Source of the DNA: Elainella saxicola E1 | GTDB lineage: Bacteria; Cyanobacteriota; Cyanobacteriia; Elainellales; Elainellaceae | Assembly (NCBI GenBank): GCA_002796835.1 | Contig: LUGL01000030.1 | Span: 1-64,000 of the forward strand | Reading direction: 5' to 3' | Length of the DNA stretch: 64,000 nt | Shown: piece by piece, positions 1 to 7,098 of the stretch | Position numbering within the stretch: the first letter of the stretch is position 1 | How the letters are laid out: every line of letters begins with the position of its first letter | Program-made: the position numbers and the translations under genes | Notes under the pieces: generated by a model | Database searches by the model: none | What the model saw: only the letters and a program-made list of their open reading frames with translations | Told to the model about the DNA's origin: nothing

Positions 1-468
1 ATTGAGCAACAGTGGCAGACCAGATTGCCGGAGAGTGTTTATCAGGTGCAGGAACGCAGTCATGGCCGCAACATGCGATGGCGAGTATCAGTGTTTGAGG
101 AGTTAGGAGAGTTTGCAACGGAGTGGGCAGGACTACAGAGGTGTATTTGTGTAGAACGTTGTGGGACAAGAGGAGGGCAAGAATTCAGTGAGCGACAGTA
201 CTATATCAGCAGCGTTATCACGAGTGCAGAAGAGTTTCATCGTATCATCCGAGGTCATTGGGGGATTGAGAATCGCTTACATTGGGTCAAGGATGTGACC
301 TTTAACGAAGATAGTGCTCCCCAGCATGGACGATTTGCTGCAGCGAACTGGTCAGTGGTCCGGAACTTCTTCATTACCATTGCTCGTTCGTTAGGGTTTA
401 CCTCAATTGCTTCTGCTAAGCGAAAGCTAGCAAATCAGTTGGAGATCATTTTTCCTCTCATACAATGA
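1..468 (+). CDS. ISAs1-family transposase, C-terminal fragment
   Basis: This is the carboxy-terminal part (about 155 residues visible) of a DDE transposase of the ISAs1 / H-repeat-associated family. The reading frame is open to base 1, so the start is off the window. Recognisable family segments are CVERCGTRGG, the YYISS motif, RGHWGIENRLHWVKDVTFNED with the conserved HWGIEN...LHW...D...ED pattern that contributes the last acidic catalytic residue, and a C-terminal NFFITIARSLGF segment. The stop codon TGA lies ten bases before the inferred end of the element, which is normal for compact IS elements. Nothing in the visible part is frameshifted, so the copy could still be active. Confidence 0.85.
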   Translation: MEQQWQTRLPESVYQVQERSHGRNMRWRVSVFEELGEFATEWAGLQRCICVERCGTRGGQEFSERQYYISSVITSAEEFHRIIRGHWGIENRLHWVKDVTFNEDSAPQHGRFAAANWSVVRNFFITIARSLGFTSIASAKRKLANQLEIIFPLIQ

Positions 469-478
469 AACAACCCTG
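1..478 (+). mobile_element. ISAs1-family insertion sequence, right-hand part
   Basis: The element enters from beyond the left edge. It carries the C-terminal part of a transposase and ends about 10 bases after the stop codon. The last bases read CAATGAAACAACCCTG, so the outward terminal repeat would begin CAGGGTTGTTTC, which fits the CAGGG-type ends of ISAs1-family elements. Immediately beyond, the sequence changes to group II intron reverse-transcriptase code, so the IS sits inside that gene. The left terminal repeat and the target duplication are outside the window, so the exact boundary is inferred. Confidence 0.75.
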
Positions 479-1529
479 CCATGGCAAGGGAGAGCGAAAA
501 CTGGGTGTCCCTTGTGTCATTGACCGGGTCATCCAGCAAGCCATCTTGCAAGTGCTCACGCCCATCTTTGACCCAGAGTTTTCTGAGTCAAGTTTTGGCA
601 GCCGACCGAAACGTTCTGCGCAGGGTGCAATCCGACAGGTGAAAGCCTATGTCAAATCCGGCTATCGCAGGGTGGTGGACTTAGATCTAGAGCAATTCTT
701 TGATACGGTCAACCAGGATGTGTTGATGAGTCGGGTCGCCCGCAAAGTCACCGACAAGGTGCTATTGGGCCTCATAGGCCGTTACCTGCGAGCAGGCGTG
801 TTGGTTGGGAGCAACATCGAAGCAACGACATGGGGAACACCGCAAGGCTCCCCTCTATCTCCGTTGCTTGCCAACATCTTGTTGGACGACCTCGATAAGG
901 AGCTAGAAGCTAGAGGACATTGCTTTGTGCGGTATGTGGATGACCTGGTTATCCTGGTCAAAAGCAGACGTTCAGGGCAACGGGTCATGGCGAATATTAG
1001 CCGTTACCTGAGTCAAACGCTGAGGCTCAAAGTCAATCGCGAGAAAAGCAAAGTGGTCAAGATCGAGGAGTTGGAATACCTAGGCTTTACGTTTCGGGGC
1101 ATCCGAATCTTCGTGAGTGACCGTGCTATGAAAGACTTCAAACATCGACTGCGAGGGTTGACTTCCCGCAGTTGGGGAGTGTCAATGGCAGAGCGAATTG
1201 AGCGGTTGAATCGATACTTGCGAGGGTGGATGAACTACTTTGGGATTTCCCAACATTACAGCCCAATGGAGGAGTTAGACGGGTGGTTGAGGCGACGGAT
1301 TCGCATGTGTTACTGGAAGCAGTGGCGCAGACCGAGAACTCGCATCAGCAATCTGCTCAAACTGGGGACTACAAAGCGTCAAGCGATTTTGACTGGCATT
1401 AGCCGAAAGGGTTATTGGCGATTGTCAAAGACGTTGGCGACGCATACGGGAATGACGAATGAGTGGTTAAAGCAGCAGGGATTGTTGTCGATTCGTGAGC
1501 TATGGATGAAGGCTCAAGGATACGTTTAA
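465..1529 (+). pseudogene. Group II intron reverse transcriptase/maturase, 5'-truncated by IS insertion
   Basis: The intron-encoded protein would reverse transcribe and help splice its host intron. The visible frame (354 residues) begins inside the end of the insertion sequence, so its first four or five residues are IS-derived. The true code resumes around GKGERKLGVP. Still present are the reverse-transcriptase blocks: DRVIQQAI, VVDLDLEQFFD with a catalytic Asp, GTPQGSPLSPLLANI, and the active-site YVDD in place of the commoner YADD. The maturase X domain (RYLRGWMNYFG, about residues 240-300) also remains. No HNH endonuclease domain is visible. About 90 N-terminal residues seen in complete relatives are missing and should lie left of the IS. 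I therefore call it broken, although a truncated product could be made from the ATG at 465. Confidence 0.85.
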
Positions 1530-1628
1530 ATCATCAGAGTTGTTTGCGCATCTTCATGAACCGCCTGTTGCGGACCCGCATGGCAGGTGGTGTGGGAGGG
1601 GAGGGCTAAATTCCCTCCTCGACCCGAT
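479..1628 (+). mobile_element. Group II intron, 3' remnant
   Basis: The reverse-transcriptase fragment is followed after 28 bases by sequence that folds like group II intron domains V and VI, ending near CCCGAT at about 1628. This is the 3' half of a bacterial group II intron whose 5' half must lie left of the insertion sequence. The 3' exon begins about 35 bases from the stop codon of the convergent dut gene. The position beyond the 3' end of a gene is typical of group IIC introns, which prefer terminator regions, but the subclass is an inference. Splicing is unlikely while the IS interrupts the element. Confidence 0.7.
1558..1628 (+). ncRNA. Group II intron domains V and VI
   Basis: Bases 1558-1593 form a 36-base hairpin. 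ACCGCCTG pairs with CAGGTGGT (one G-U pair), then a distal TGCG/CGCA helix is capped by GACC, which matches the shape of catalytic domain V. A purine-rich stem with GGGAGGGG on one side and TCCCTCC on the other follows (1594-1628), as expected for domain VI with its branch-point strand. The end at CCGAT is inferred from the usual AY 3' terminus. Structure was judged by eye only. Confidence 0.65.
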
Positions 1629-1663
1629 TATGCTGTGGTCATGGAGCAAGACTCAGGGTTTTC

Positions 1664-2101
1664 CTAAACTCCAGTCGAGCCAAACCCGCCTTCTCCTCTA
1701 CGAGTTTCTGACAAGCTATTGACTTCCTCAATCTCAGCTCGTATTACTGGCGCAATAACCATTTGAGCGATTTTCATGCCTTCAAGTACTTTGAAGGGTT
1801 GCTTTCCGTGATTAATGAGGATTACTCCAACCTCTCCTCTATAACCAGCGTCAATGGTTCCCGGAGTGTTGAGTACCGTAATGGAGTGTTTAAGAGCTAA
1901 ACCACTTCTAGGGCGGATTTGCGCTTCTGTCCCCTGCGGTAGTTCAACAGATATACCTGTTTTTATGAGGGCAGCTTCTCCAGAGGAGATTTCTCGCTCT
2001 TCAACTGCAAATAAATCTAAGCCTGAATCATCATCATGTTCATATTTGGGTAACTTAGCGGAGTCAACTAGCCTTAAGACCTTAATTTGTATTTTTTGCA
2101 T
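1664..2101 (-). CDS. dut: dUTP diphosphatase (dUTPase)
   Basis: It hydrolyses dUTP to dUMP and pyrophosphate in the cytoplasm, keeping uracil out of DNA. The 145-residue protein is the normal length for the homotrimeric family and shows all five motifs in order. These are DSGLDL (residues 25-30), RPRSG (63-67), [12 protein letters not shown] with catalytic Asp84 and base-contacting Tyr87, AQMVIAP, and the Phe-containing C-terminal [10 protein letters not shown]. It starts at an ATG and is complete. Its neighbour 64 bases upstream on the same strand is a membrane protein with a related fold, so the two may be co-transcribed. Base composition is visibly more AT-rich than the chromosomal genes further right, and the gene abuts a group II intron, suggesting an accessory or transferred origin. 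Confidence 0.93.
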   Translation of the reverse strand: MQKIQIKVLRLVDSAKLPKYEHDDDSGLDLFAVEEREISSGEAALIKTGISVELPQGTEAQIRPRSGLALKHSITVLNTPGTIDAGYRGEVGVILINHGKQPFKVLEGMKIAQMVIAPVIRAEIEEVNSLSETRRGEGGFGSTGV

Positions 2102-2165
2102 ATGAAACTATACCTTCCTCTCTTTGGAGATCTAGTTTGTCCTACGTAAAGACTAAACTTTTTTG

Positions 2166-2975
2166 TCAGTTTTTCCCGATATCAGAAAGTAACTTCATTA
2201 AAAGCGCAGTAGGCAAAGCAAACATAGAGCCGAAAAGAGCATTCATGGCAGGATCATACCAAATCTGGTCTGCGATTTTATCTTTCTGCGCCGCCAAAGA
2301 TCCATAAGCAAAGAGACTTAAAACAAATAACGAAACTAAGACTATATAAACTGCTCCAGATTTCAACCTTGATTTAAAGGCATTGCGCTTCTCTAAAACT
2401 TCTTGAAAATCTTTACTCTCTTTCAACTTGTTTTTTAATCGATCAGGAATTTTCCTGAAATCTTTATCTAACCAAGCTTCCTCTTCTGGACTTAAATCAT
2501 AACCTCGTAATACATCTGGGCGACCTGGATCATTTCCAGGCTTAACGGATGCTTTAGTCCTCATATATTGAAATACTAAAGTTACAAAGGTATCCTCTTC
2601 AGGAGTAATTAATACATCTTGGTCACTATGATTATGAATGGCAATCAACGAAGAACCAACATATTCTGGATCTAGTGTTGTACCGATATGAGACAGCCCT
2701 TTTGAAACCAAAGCAACTTTGGAATGGTAAGTCCCAGCTATTTTAAGTGATACCCAAATAGCTTCATTAGTTTCTATAAGAACTGTTGACCTTTTAGGAA
2801 TTATTAATTTATTCGTTTGAGCGTCATATATGCTTCTCTTGGTTTGCAAGCTCCACGCTAACTTGCTGGCAGTAAGGTTGTAACTAGCTCCTCTAAGTTT
2901 ACTTTTCGAGAATGGATATATATAAATATTCTTGCCGATCTCTTTCTCAATATCTACATTACTTAGTGTTGACAT
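2166..2975 (-). CDS. Membrane-anchored dCTP-deaminase/dUTPase-like protein, probably not a deaminase
   Basis: Residues 1-140 resemble the dCTP deaminase (Dcd) side of the dUTPase superfamily: KLRGASYNLTAS, a PKRSTVLIET strand, SKVALVSKGL, then LDPEYVGSSLIAIHNHSD. The last segment aligns with the Dcd active-site strand (E. coli pattern DPGWSGCIVLEFYN). At the position of the catalytic Glu this protein has Ala112, so deamination is unlikely. A charged linker (about 141-205) leads to two hydrophobic segments (about 207-229 and 243-263) at the C-terminus, which Dcd enzymes lack. The likely topology is an N-terminal cytosolic nucleotide-binding domain on a two-helix membrane anchor. Its minus-strand partner downstream is dut. 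The gene is AT-rich with few HIP1 sites. A nucleotide-sensing or defence role is an inference only. Confidence 0.6.
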   Translation of the reverse strand: MSTLSNVDIEKEIGKNIYIYPFSKSKLRGASYNLTASKLAWSLQTKRSIYDAQTNKLIIPKRSTVLIETNEAIWVSLKIAGTYHSKVALVSKGLSHIGTTLDPEYVGSSLIAIHNHSDQDVLITPEEDTFVTLVFQYMRTKASVKPGNDPGRPDVLRGYDLSPEEEAWLDKDFRKIPDRLKNKLKESKDFQEVLEKRNAFKSRLKSGAVYIVLVSLFVLSLFAYGSLAAQKDKIADQIWYDPAMNALFGSMFALPTALLMKLLSDIGKN

Positions 2976-3681
2976 AAGCTGATCAAGTGCTACACGACAC
3001 TGTATCCATCAAAATAGCATTCACTAGTTTGGATTGGCACCCCTTCTATTCAGAGTCAACATCTTATCAGTAACCTCATATCTTTTTTGATACAACCAGA
3101 GGTAAGCTTCAGTCCGCTTTTCTACATGGGAGCAAGCAGCATAACTAGATATTCACTGGCAGATCTGCCGGATAACACCCTGCTTGCTCTAAGATTATCC
3201 GGCAGATCTGCCGGATAATACCCAAATTTTAACGAATTAAACAGAAACTTTGCAGGTTAAGTCTGGGAATTTGGGGTGTTATCCGTCACATTTGATAGTT
3301 AATCACGGTGATTGGGGTTCTTATCCATCATTTTCGCTGGATAACACCCTCTATCCCGGAGTTATTTCGCATTATCCCATGTCCCAATCTCAACCACCTC
3401 GCCTGCTCAATCGAGCCAGATAGTCAATTTGGCTCAAGCATTTCAGCCTTCAAACCAAAGAAAAGGCAAAATCCAATCGCCCCATTGGAAACCGTCACAA
3501 AATATTGACAAAGCCATTACTATGCTTGTGTTCGATCGAACTTTCCCCTATGCTAATAAATGCTGGTTTTCCAAACGAATGACCAGTAGACAAGCTGAAG
3601 GCTTGGTCGCTGATTAAGAGTGTTGGTCGCACTCCTAACCAGCTAGCCTACACCCCCTGATAGAGGCAGAGGGCATTGGTT
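2976..3681. other. Gene-poor accessory spacer with operator-like repeats
   Basis: About 700 bases between the Dcd-like membrane gene and the small-protein gene hold no convincing coding sequence. Short open frames here overlap the repeats and have no ribosome site or recognisable product. The right half carries the palindrome cluster listed separately. Promoters for the minus-strand pair should lie just above 2976, but I cannot point to a clear -35/-10. Confidence 0.5.
3158..3349. repeat. Cluster of TTATCCGG/GGATAACACCC palindromic repeats
   Basis: Positions 3195-3218 are a perfect 24-base palindrome with half-site TTATCCGGCAGA. The same GGCAGATCTGCCGGATAACACCC-type sequence without the left arm is at 3158-3180. 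The shorter core GGATAACACCC recurs at 3339-3349, appears inverted as GGGTGTTATCC at 3274-3284, and in variant form (GGGTTCTTATCC) at 3315-3326. The arrangement of direct and inverted cores within 190 bases resembles a multi-site operator or a site-specific recombination region. No protein binding it can be named from the window. Confidence 0.7.
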
Positions 3682-3780
3682 GTTGATCATGATAATCGAT
3701 CAACGCCTCGCTAATGCTGAAAAAGTGGTATAGGGAGCCAAGCCTTGAGCTTTTCTTCTCAGCTCAAATACTAGCGAGGC
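3682..3780 (+). promoter_or_regulatory. Structured leader that buries a ribosome site
   Basis: Two adjacent stem-loops precede the start codon at 3788. The first pairs GTTGATC (3682-3688) with GATCAAC (3698-3704). The second starts on the next base: GCCTCGCTA (3705-3713) pairs perfectly with TAGCGAGGC (3772-3780), and an inner hairpin pairs TTGAGCT (3745-3751) with AGCTCAA (3761-3767). The only Shine-Dalgarno-like GAGG (3776-3779) is inside the outer stem. This suggests translational control by RNA folding. It matches no riboswitch class I know. Confidence 0.5.
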
Positions 3781-3787
3781 AATCATT

Positions 3788-3985
3788 ATGACTACAGAGT
3801 TCAACGAACTGCTGCCCGTTTCGCCTACGGATAAATCCCAGATTTGGATTATTGGCACCAGAGAACAGGTACTCCACACGATCAACGAATTCTACGTCAA
3901 ACGAATCGCGACCGATCGCGTCAAATTTACGCCAATCATCCCTGCCCCTTTTGAAGGTAAATATATGTCAGTATTAATACGTTAG
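3788..3985 (+). CDS. Small conserved-looking hypothetical protein (65 aa)
   Basis: I do not recognise a named family. The 65-residue soluble product reads as a compact, well-formed protein: an N-terminal ELLPVSPTDKSQIWIIGTRE segment, an amphipathic helix QVLHTINEFYVKRIATDR, then FTPIIPAPFEGKYMSVLIR. There is no membrane segment or signal peptide. Codon choice with HIP1-like CGATCG matches chromosomal genes. It starts at an ATG eight bases after the GAGG within a stable stem-loop (3705-3780), and a hairpin follows the stop. These flanking structures make it more credible as a gene than most short frames nearby. Confidence 0.6.
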   Translation: MTTEFNELLPVSPTDKSQIWIIGTREQVLHTINEFYVKRIATDRVKFTPIIPAPFEGKYMSVLIR

Positions 3986-4005
3986 AAACGTGAGTTAGAT
4001 CATCA

Positions 4006-4049
4006 GTGAGATCGGCTTCTGCTCTATCTGAGGAAGAAACCGATCTCAC
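4006..4049. terminator. Hairpin between convergent genes
   Basis: GTGAGATCGG (4006-4015) pairs perfectly with CCGATCTCAC (4040-4049). It lies between the stop of the small plus-strand gene and the 3' end of the minus-strand methyltransferase, so it could end both transcripts. There is no clear T-run on either side, so factor-independent termination is only possible, not shown. Confidence 0.45.
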
Positions 4050-4082
4050 AAAATGATATGCCAAAGTTATGAGTACTGAATA

Positions 4083-4847
4083 TTATTGAAGTGCCGTCCT
4101 CTTATAGCACCACAAGGTATTGTGCCATACTGCGGTTGGATCGAGCACCTGTTCGCCTTGCAGCGTTTCAGCCACATAGCCACGCGCCAACAGTTCATCT
4201 CTCACCCCGATCTGCTCTTCCGGTCCGTGCAATTCAATATAAATCGCAGGCGATGCAGAATCGAGTAATTTGGCGGCTCCACGTAGGACTGCTGCTGCTG
4301 CTCCTTCCACATCAATTTTCATCACGTCAGGCACGGTATGAGCGCTGTCAATAAAAGTATCGAGGCGCAGCGTTCTCACTTCTATGTTCTCTGCCCCAGC
4401 AACCTGATAGGTTTTTTCTTGTTCAACCAGTTTTCCTTGGGTCGAATGCGCTGGAGAGAAGGCAAAAACTGCGGTGCCATCCCGGTCAGAGGCCGCAGCA
4501 GGCACAACTTTAACCTGGATAAGATTATTGAGCATCGCGTTACGCTCAGTACACCTTGCTAATTCCACCATGGGTTCAAACGAGATCACTTTTCCAGAAG
4601 CGCCGACACAGCGAGCAAAGAGAAGCATCATCTGGCCCCGGTTGGCACCAATATCAAACACCGTCATGCCCGATCGAATCTTCTTTTGTAAAAAGCGAAA
4701 GTTAGCTGCGTCATCGCCCATGGAATAAGTGAAACCCATACCAGGTTCGACCTGATATCGAAATCCCTGGAGAGGACCAAACAGAACAGGGCGGATGCTG
4801 CCAAAAGGATAGAGATTACGAACGATCGTCTGATGGAGTGTCGGCAT
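4083..4847 (-). CDS. FkbM-family SAM-dependent methyltransferase
   Basis: Predicted to O-methylate a sugar or other group during surface-glycan synthesis; the substrate is unknown. The Rossmann-type SAM site is clear: MTVFDIGANRGQMMLLFA (motif I), VISFEPM (motif II) and the FkbM hallmark DVMKIDVEGAAAAVLRG, followed by a YIELHG strand. I place the start at the ATG at 4847, giving 254 residues with an AGGA upstream. A longer frame from 4985 would run back into the neighbouring gene and adds an unrelated N-terminus. It is last in a long minus-strand polysaccharide cluster and lies 67 bases after a second FkbM gene with only distant similarity, so the two probably methylate different positions. 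Confidence 0.85.
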   Translation of the reverse strand: MPTLHQTIVRNLYPFGSIRPVLFGPLQGFRYQVEPGMGFTYSMGDDAANFRFLQKKIRSGMTVFDIGANRGQMMLLFARCVGASGKVISFEPMVELARCTERNAMLNNLIQVKVVPAAASDRDGTAVFAFSPAHSTQGKLVEQEKTYQVAGAENIEVRTLRLDTFIDSAHTVPDVMKIDVEGAAAAVLRGAAKLLDSASPAIYIELHGPEEQIGVRDELLARGYVAETLQGEQVLDPTAVWHNTLWCYKRTALQ

Positions 4848-4914
4848 GAGAATAAGTCCTGGTTGAATAAAATGCAAATGTTGATATGAAGATTGGGATA
4901 ATCCCGGTAGTGGT

Positions 4915-5715
4915 CTACAGACCCTCACTGACCATGTGCTGGGCAACCTGATTTTCTTGCGGGATAAAAAATGTGTTGTTGGCACAGCGATCGGTCAGCA
5001 GTTCCCCACTTTTGCCATCAAAGGCAACATACTTTGCCTGGGCAAAGATCTCGAAAATCTCTGCTGAGACACTGTCTCCTACTTCCATGTAAAAGACGGG
5101 CCGTACGGTAGAAATCAGCTTTTTCCCGCCTTGCAGCGCCATCAATTCAGCGCCTTCCACATCAATTTTGATGAAATCGGGTTGCGGAAAGGCATCTAAA
5201 AGAGCATCCAGGGTCATGGTTGGTACATACTGTTTTTCGCGGCTGCCACCCATTTGCGATCGTCCTCCAACAGATTCCAGAGCATTGCTGGCTCTGCCTC
5301 GCTGCGCCACGATAAAGGACGCAACAGAAGTTTCGTTAGAAACGGCAACGGGAAGAACGCGAATATCTTTATGCTTGTGGTCTTCTAGTTGGGCGGATTT
5401 GCGCAGAATTTCAGCCAACCAGATATCTGCTTCGATCGAGACGATCGTTCCTGCTGTGGCAACTGCGGATGCGGCAAACGTAAACACGCCCGTATTCGCC
5501 CCAATATCCCAGACATTACTGTTAGAGGTCAGCAGCTTTTCAGCAATTTGAATCAGGTCTGCATCAAACGCATTAAAGCCCGGTTTCAAATATTTCAATT
5601 GTGCATCCGGCGAAACCCAGAGCGGCACGTTGCTGCCATTGACGCGAACCTGACGTTTAAACACCTTGCCACGGCTCAGCCGCTCAAGCGTGGTGCGGAG
5701 GAGGGTAGTTTTCAT
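4915..5715 (-). CDS. FkbM-family SAM-dependent methyltransferase
   Basis: A 266-residue methyltransferase of the FkbM family, again probably decorating a surface polysaccharide. Motif I is SNVWDIGANTGVFTFAAS (about residues 66-83), motif II IVSIEADIWL, and the family signature DFIKIDVEGAELMALQGG lies at about 180-197. The C-terminal NNTFFIPQ strand is typical. No signal peptide is present, so it acts in the cytosol. It follows the GT4 glycosyltransferase by 60 bases on the same strand and precedes the other FkbM gene. Sequence identity between the two FkbM proteins is modest, so this is not a recent duplication. Confidence 0.87.
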   Translation of the reverse strand: MKTTLLRTTLERLSRGKVFKRQVRVNGSNVPLWVSPDAQLKYLKPGFNAFDADLIQIAEKLLTSNSNVWDIGANTGVFTFAASAVATAGTIVSIEADIWLAEILRKSAQLEDHKHKDIRVLPVAVSNETSVASFIVAQRGRASNALESVGGRSQMGGSREKQYVPTMTLDALLDAFPQPDFIKIDVEGAELMALQGGKKLISTVRPVFYMEVGDSVSAEIFEIFAQAKYVAFDGKSGELLTDRCANNTFFIPQENQVAQHMVSEGL

Positions 5716-5775
5716 GAATTGGTTGACGATTGAAGGATAGGGTGAGAAATTCAGGATGACTCCAGCTAATCTTGC

Positions 5776-7098
5776 TTAATTCAACTCTAAGGAGCGGTTG
5801 TATATCTTCTTGCTCAACTTTCCAAGTGTCAATGTGCGACTTGATGTAACCACTGCTTGACGCTCAACATTTAATGCTTGCTCGGCTTGCTGTTTCAGCT
5901 TTTCAGCCTCCTGTTCCCAGCATAATGCCTCGATCGCCTTCAGAGCAGCAGTTTTCGCTGCCTTTAATCGATCGGGATTTTGGCTGAATGCTTGGATCGC
6001 GTTAGCTAAATCGATCGGTGAATTGGGTGAAATTAACTGGCTTGTTGCGGCATACTGCGATAGAAGTTCTCGCTGTCCTGCGGTATCTGAAGCAATTAAA
6101 GCTAAACCGCCCTGCAAATACTGAAACAATTTATTGGTAACGGTCAGATCGCGGCTGAGAATTTCCGGTGACTCTAGCGCCAATCCAATATCATGTTCAG
6201 CGATCCGAGAAAGCAGTTCTGCATTGGGAACGGTTGGGTGAACGAAAATTCGATCGTGCCAGTTCTGCGGAATCAAAGCTTCGAGCCAGGATCGATAATG
6301 GGCAGGACAATTGCCGCGTAAATGGATTTCGACAGGAGTCGTGAGATAAGCGAGCGATTCAAACAGCGTCTCCAGGCCGCGTCCCGGACCGATCGTTTGA
6401 GAAAACCAGTGCAGCGAACAATGCTGCAAATTCTGCCGATCGCGATATTGGTGATCCAGTACCTGTCGATCGGCCAGCGGGAAAACATTGTAAATCACCG
6501 TAGGCTGAGACGCTTGATAGGTGGTAGCTATCGCCTTTGCCATCGCTTGGGATGTGGTCAAACAGTAGGTACAATTTTGGGCCAGCCGAGCTTCCAGAGA
6601 TTTAAGCAGGGCGATCGGTCGAGTGGCTTGAGCAGCAGGCAACAGGTCTTGAGAGAACCAATCCTCAAAATCGACGCCGACTCGAAAACCGCGATCGAGC
6701 AATTGGGACGCTACCCACAATCCAGCCTCGGAATGCACGATCGTTAAATCAGCCTGTTCGCGCAGGGCCGTCCGCAAGAGCGATTGGGTGCCATAGCCTA
6801 ATAGGGCCGGAGTAGCGATCTGAAAACGTTGGAACAACTGTTGCGCTAATTTGGTTTGCAGCCGCACGGCCATTTGCGTCAAGCGATTGCGTCCAGAATG
6901 AGGCCGAAAGTCTAGGACTGGTTGAAACCGCCATGATTTGTGCTGAAGCAGCTGGCGATCGCGTTCTGCAAATGCTGGATCAAACCAGATGCCAGCCACC
7001 GTTACTTCATGTCCTGCGGCGGCCAGCGCATCGGCTTCTTTGACAGGACGCGGACCATTGCAGAGATGGCCACCGATCAGAATTAGAATTTTTGCCAT
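5776..7098 (-). CDS. Glycosyltransferase family 4-type
   Basis: A 440-residue GT-B fold glycosyltransferase that likely adds a sugar from a nucleotide donor to a growing surface glycan at the cytosolic membrane face. The N-terminal donor-independent half starts MAKILILIGGHLCNGPRP and contains AAGHEVTVAG. The C-terminal half holds the conserved ESPEI...NKLFQYLQGGLALIAS segment (the E-x7-E/K-region of GT4 enzymes), followed by TAGQRELL. It overlaps the upstream GT2 gene by 16 bases, so the two are almost certainly co-translated. Acceptor and donor cannot be told from sequence. Confidence 0.85.
   Translation of the reverse strand: MAKILILIGGHLCNGPRPVKEADALAAAGHEVTVAGIWFDPAFAERDRQLLQHKSWRFQPVLDFRPHSGRNRLTQMAVRLQTKLAQQLFQRFQIATPALLGYGTQSLLRTALREQADLTIVHSEAGLWVASQLLDRGFRVGVDFEDWFSQDLLPAAQATRPIALLKSLEARLAQNCTYCLTTSQAMAKAIATTYQASQPTVIYNVFPLADRQVLDHQYRDRQNLQHCSLHWFSQTIGPGRGLETLFESLAYLTTPVEIHLRGNCPAHYRSWLEALIPQNWHDRIFVHPTVPNAELLSRIAEHDIGLALESPEILSRDLTVTNKLFQYLQGGLALIASDTAGQRELLSQYAATSQLISPNSPIDLANAIQAFSQNPDRLKAAKTAALKAIEALCWEQEAEKLKQQAEQALNVERQAVVTSSRTLTLGKLSKKIYNRSLELN

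Noticed and set aside
782-988. Minus-strand 68-codon open frame
   Set aside because: Lies wholly inside the reverse-transcriptase domain on the other strand and has no protein-like features.
2166-2975. Annotation as a working dCTP deaminase
   Set aside because: The position of the catalytic Glu is Ala112 and two membrane spans follow; the fold is similar but the chemistry is not supported.
3158-3349. CRISPR array from repeated GGATAACACCC cores
   Set aside because: Cores are in both orientations with irregular spacing, and no cas genes are in the window.
3308-3508. 66-codon plus-strand open frame
   Set aside because: Starts inside the palindromic repeat cluster, has no ribosome site and no protein-like pattern.
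4848-4985. N-terminal extension of the FkbM gene ending at 4083
   Set aside because: The extra codons overlap the neighbouring gene, have no similarity to the family, and a good ATG exists at 4847.
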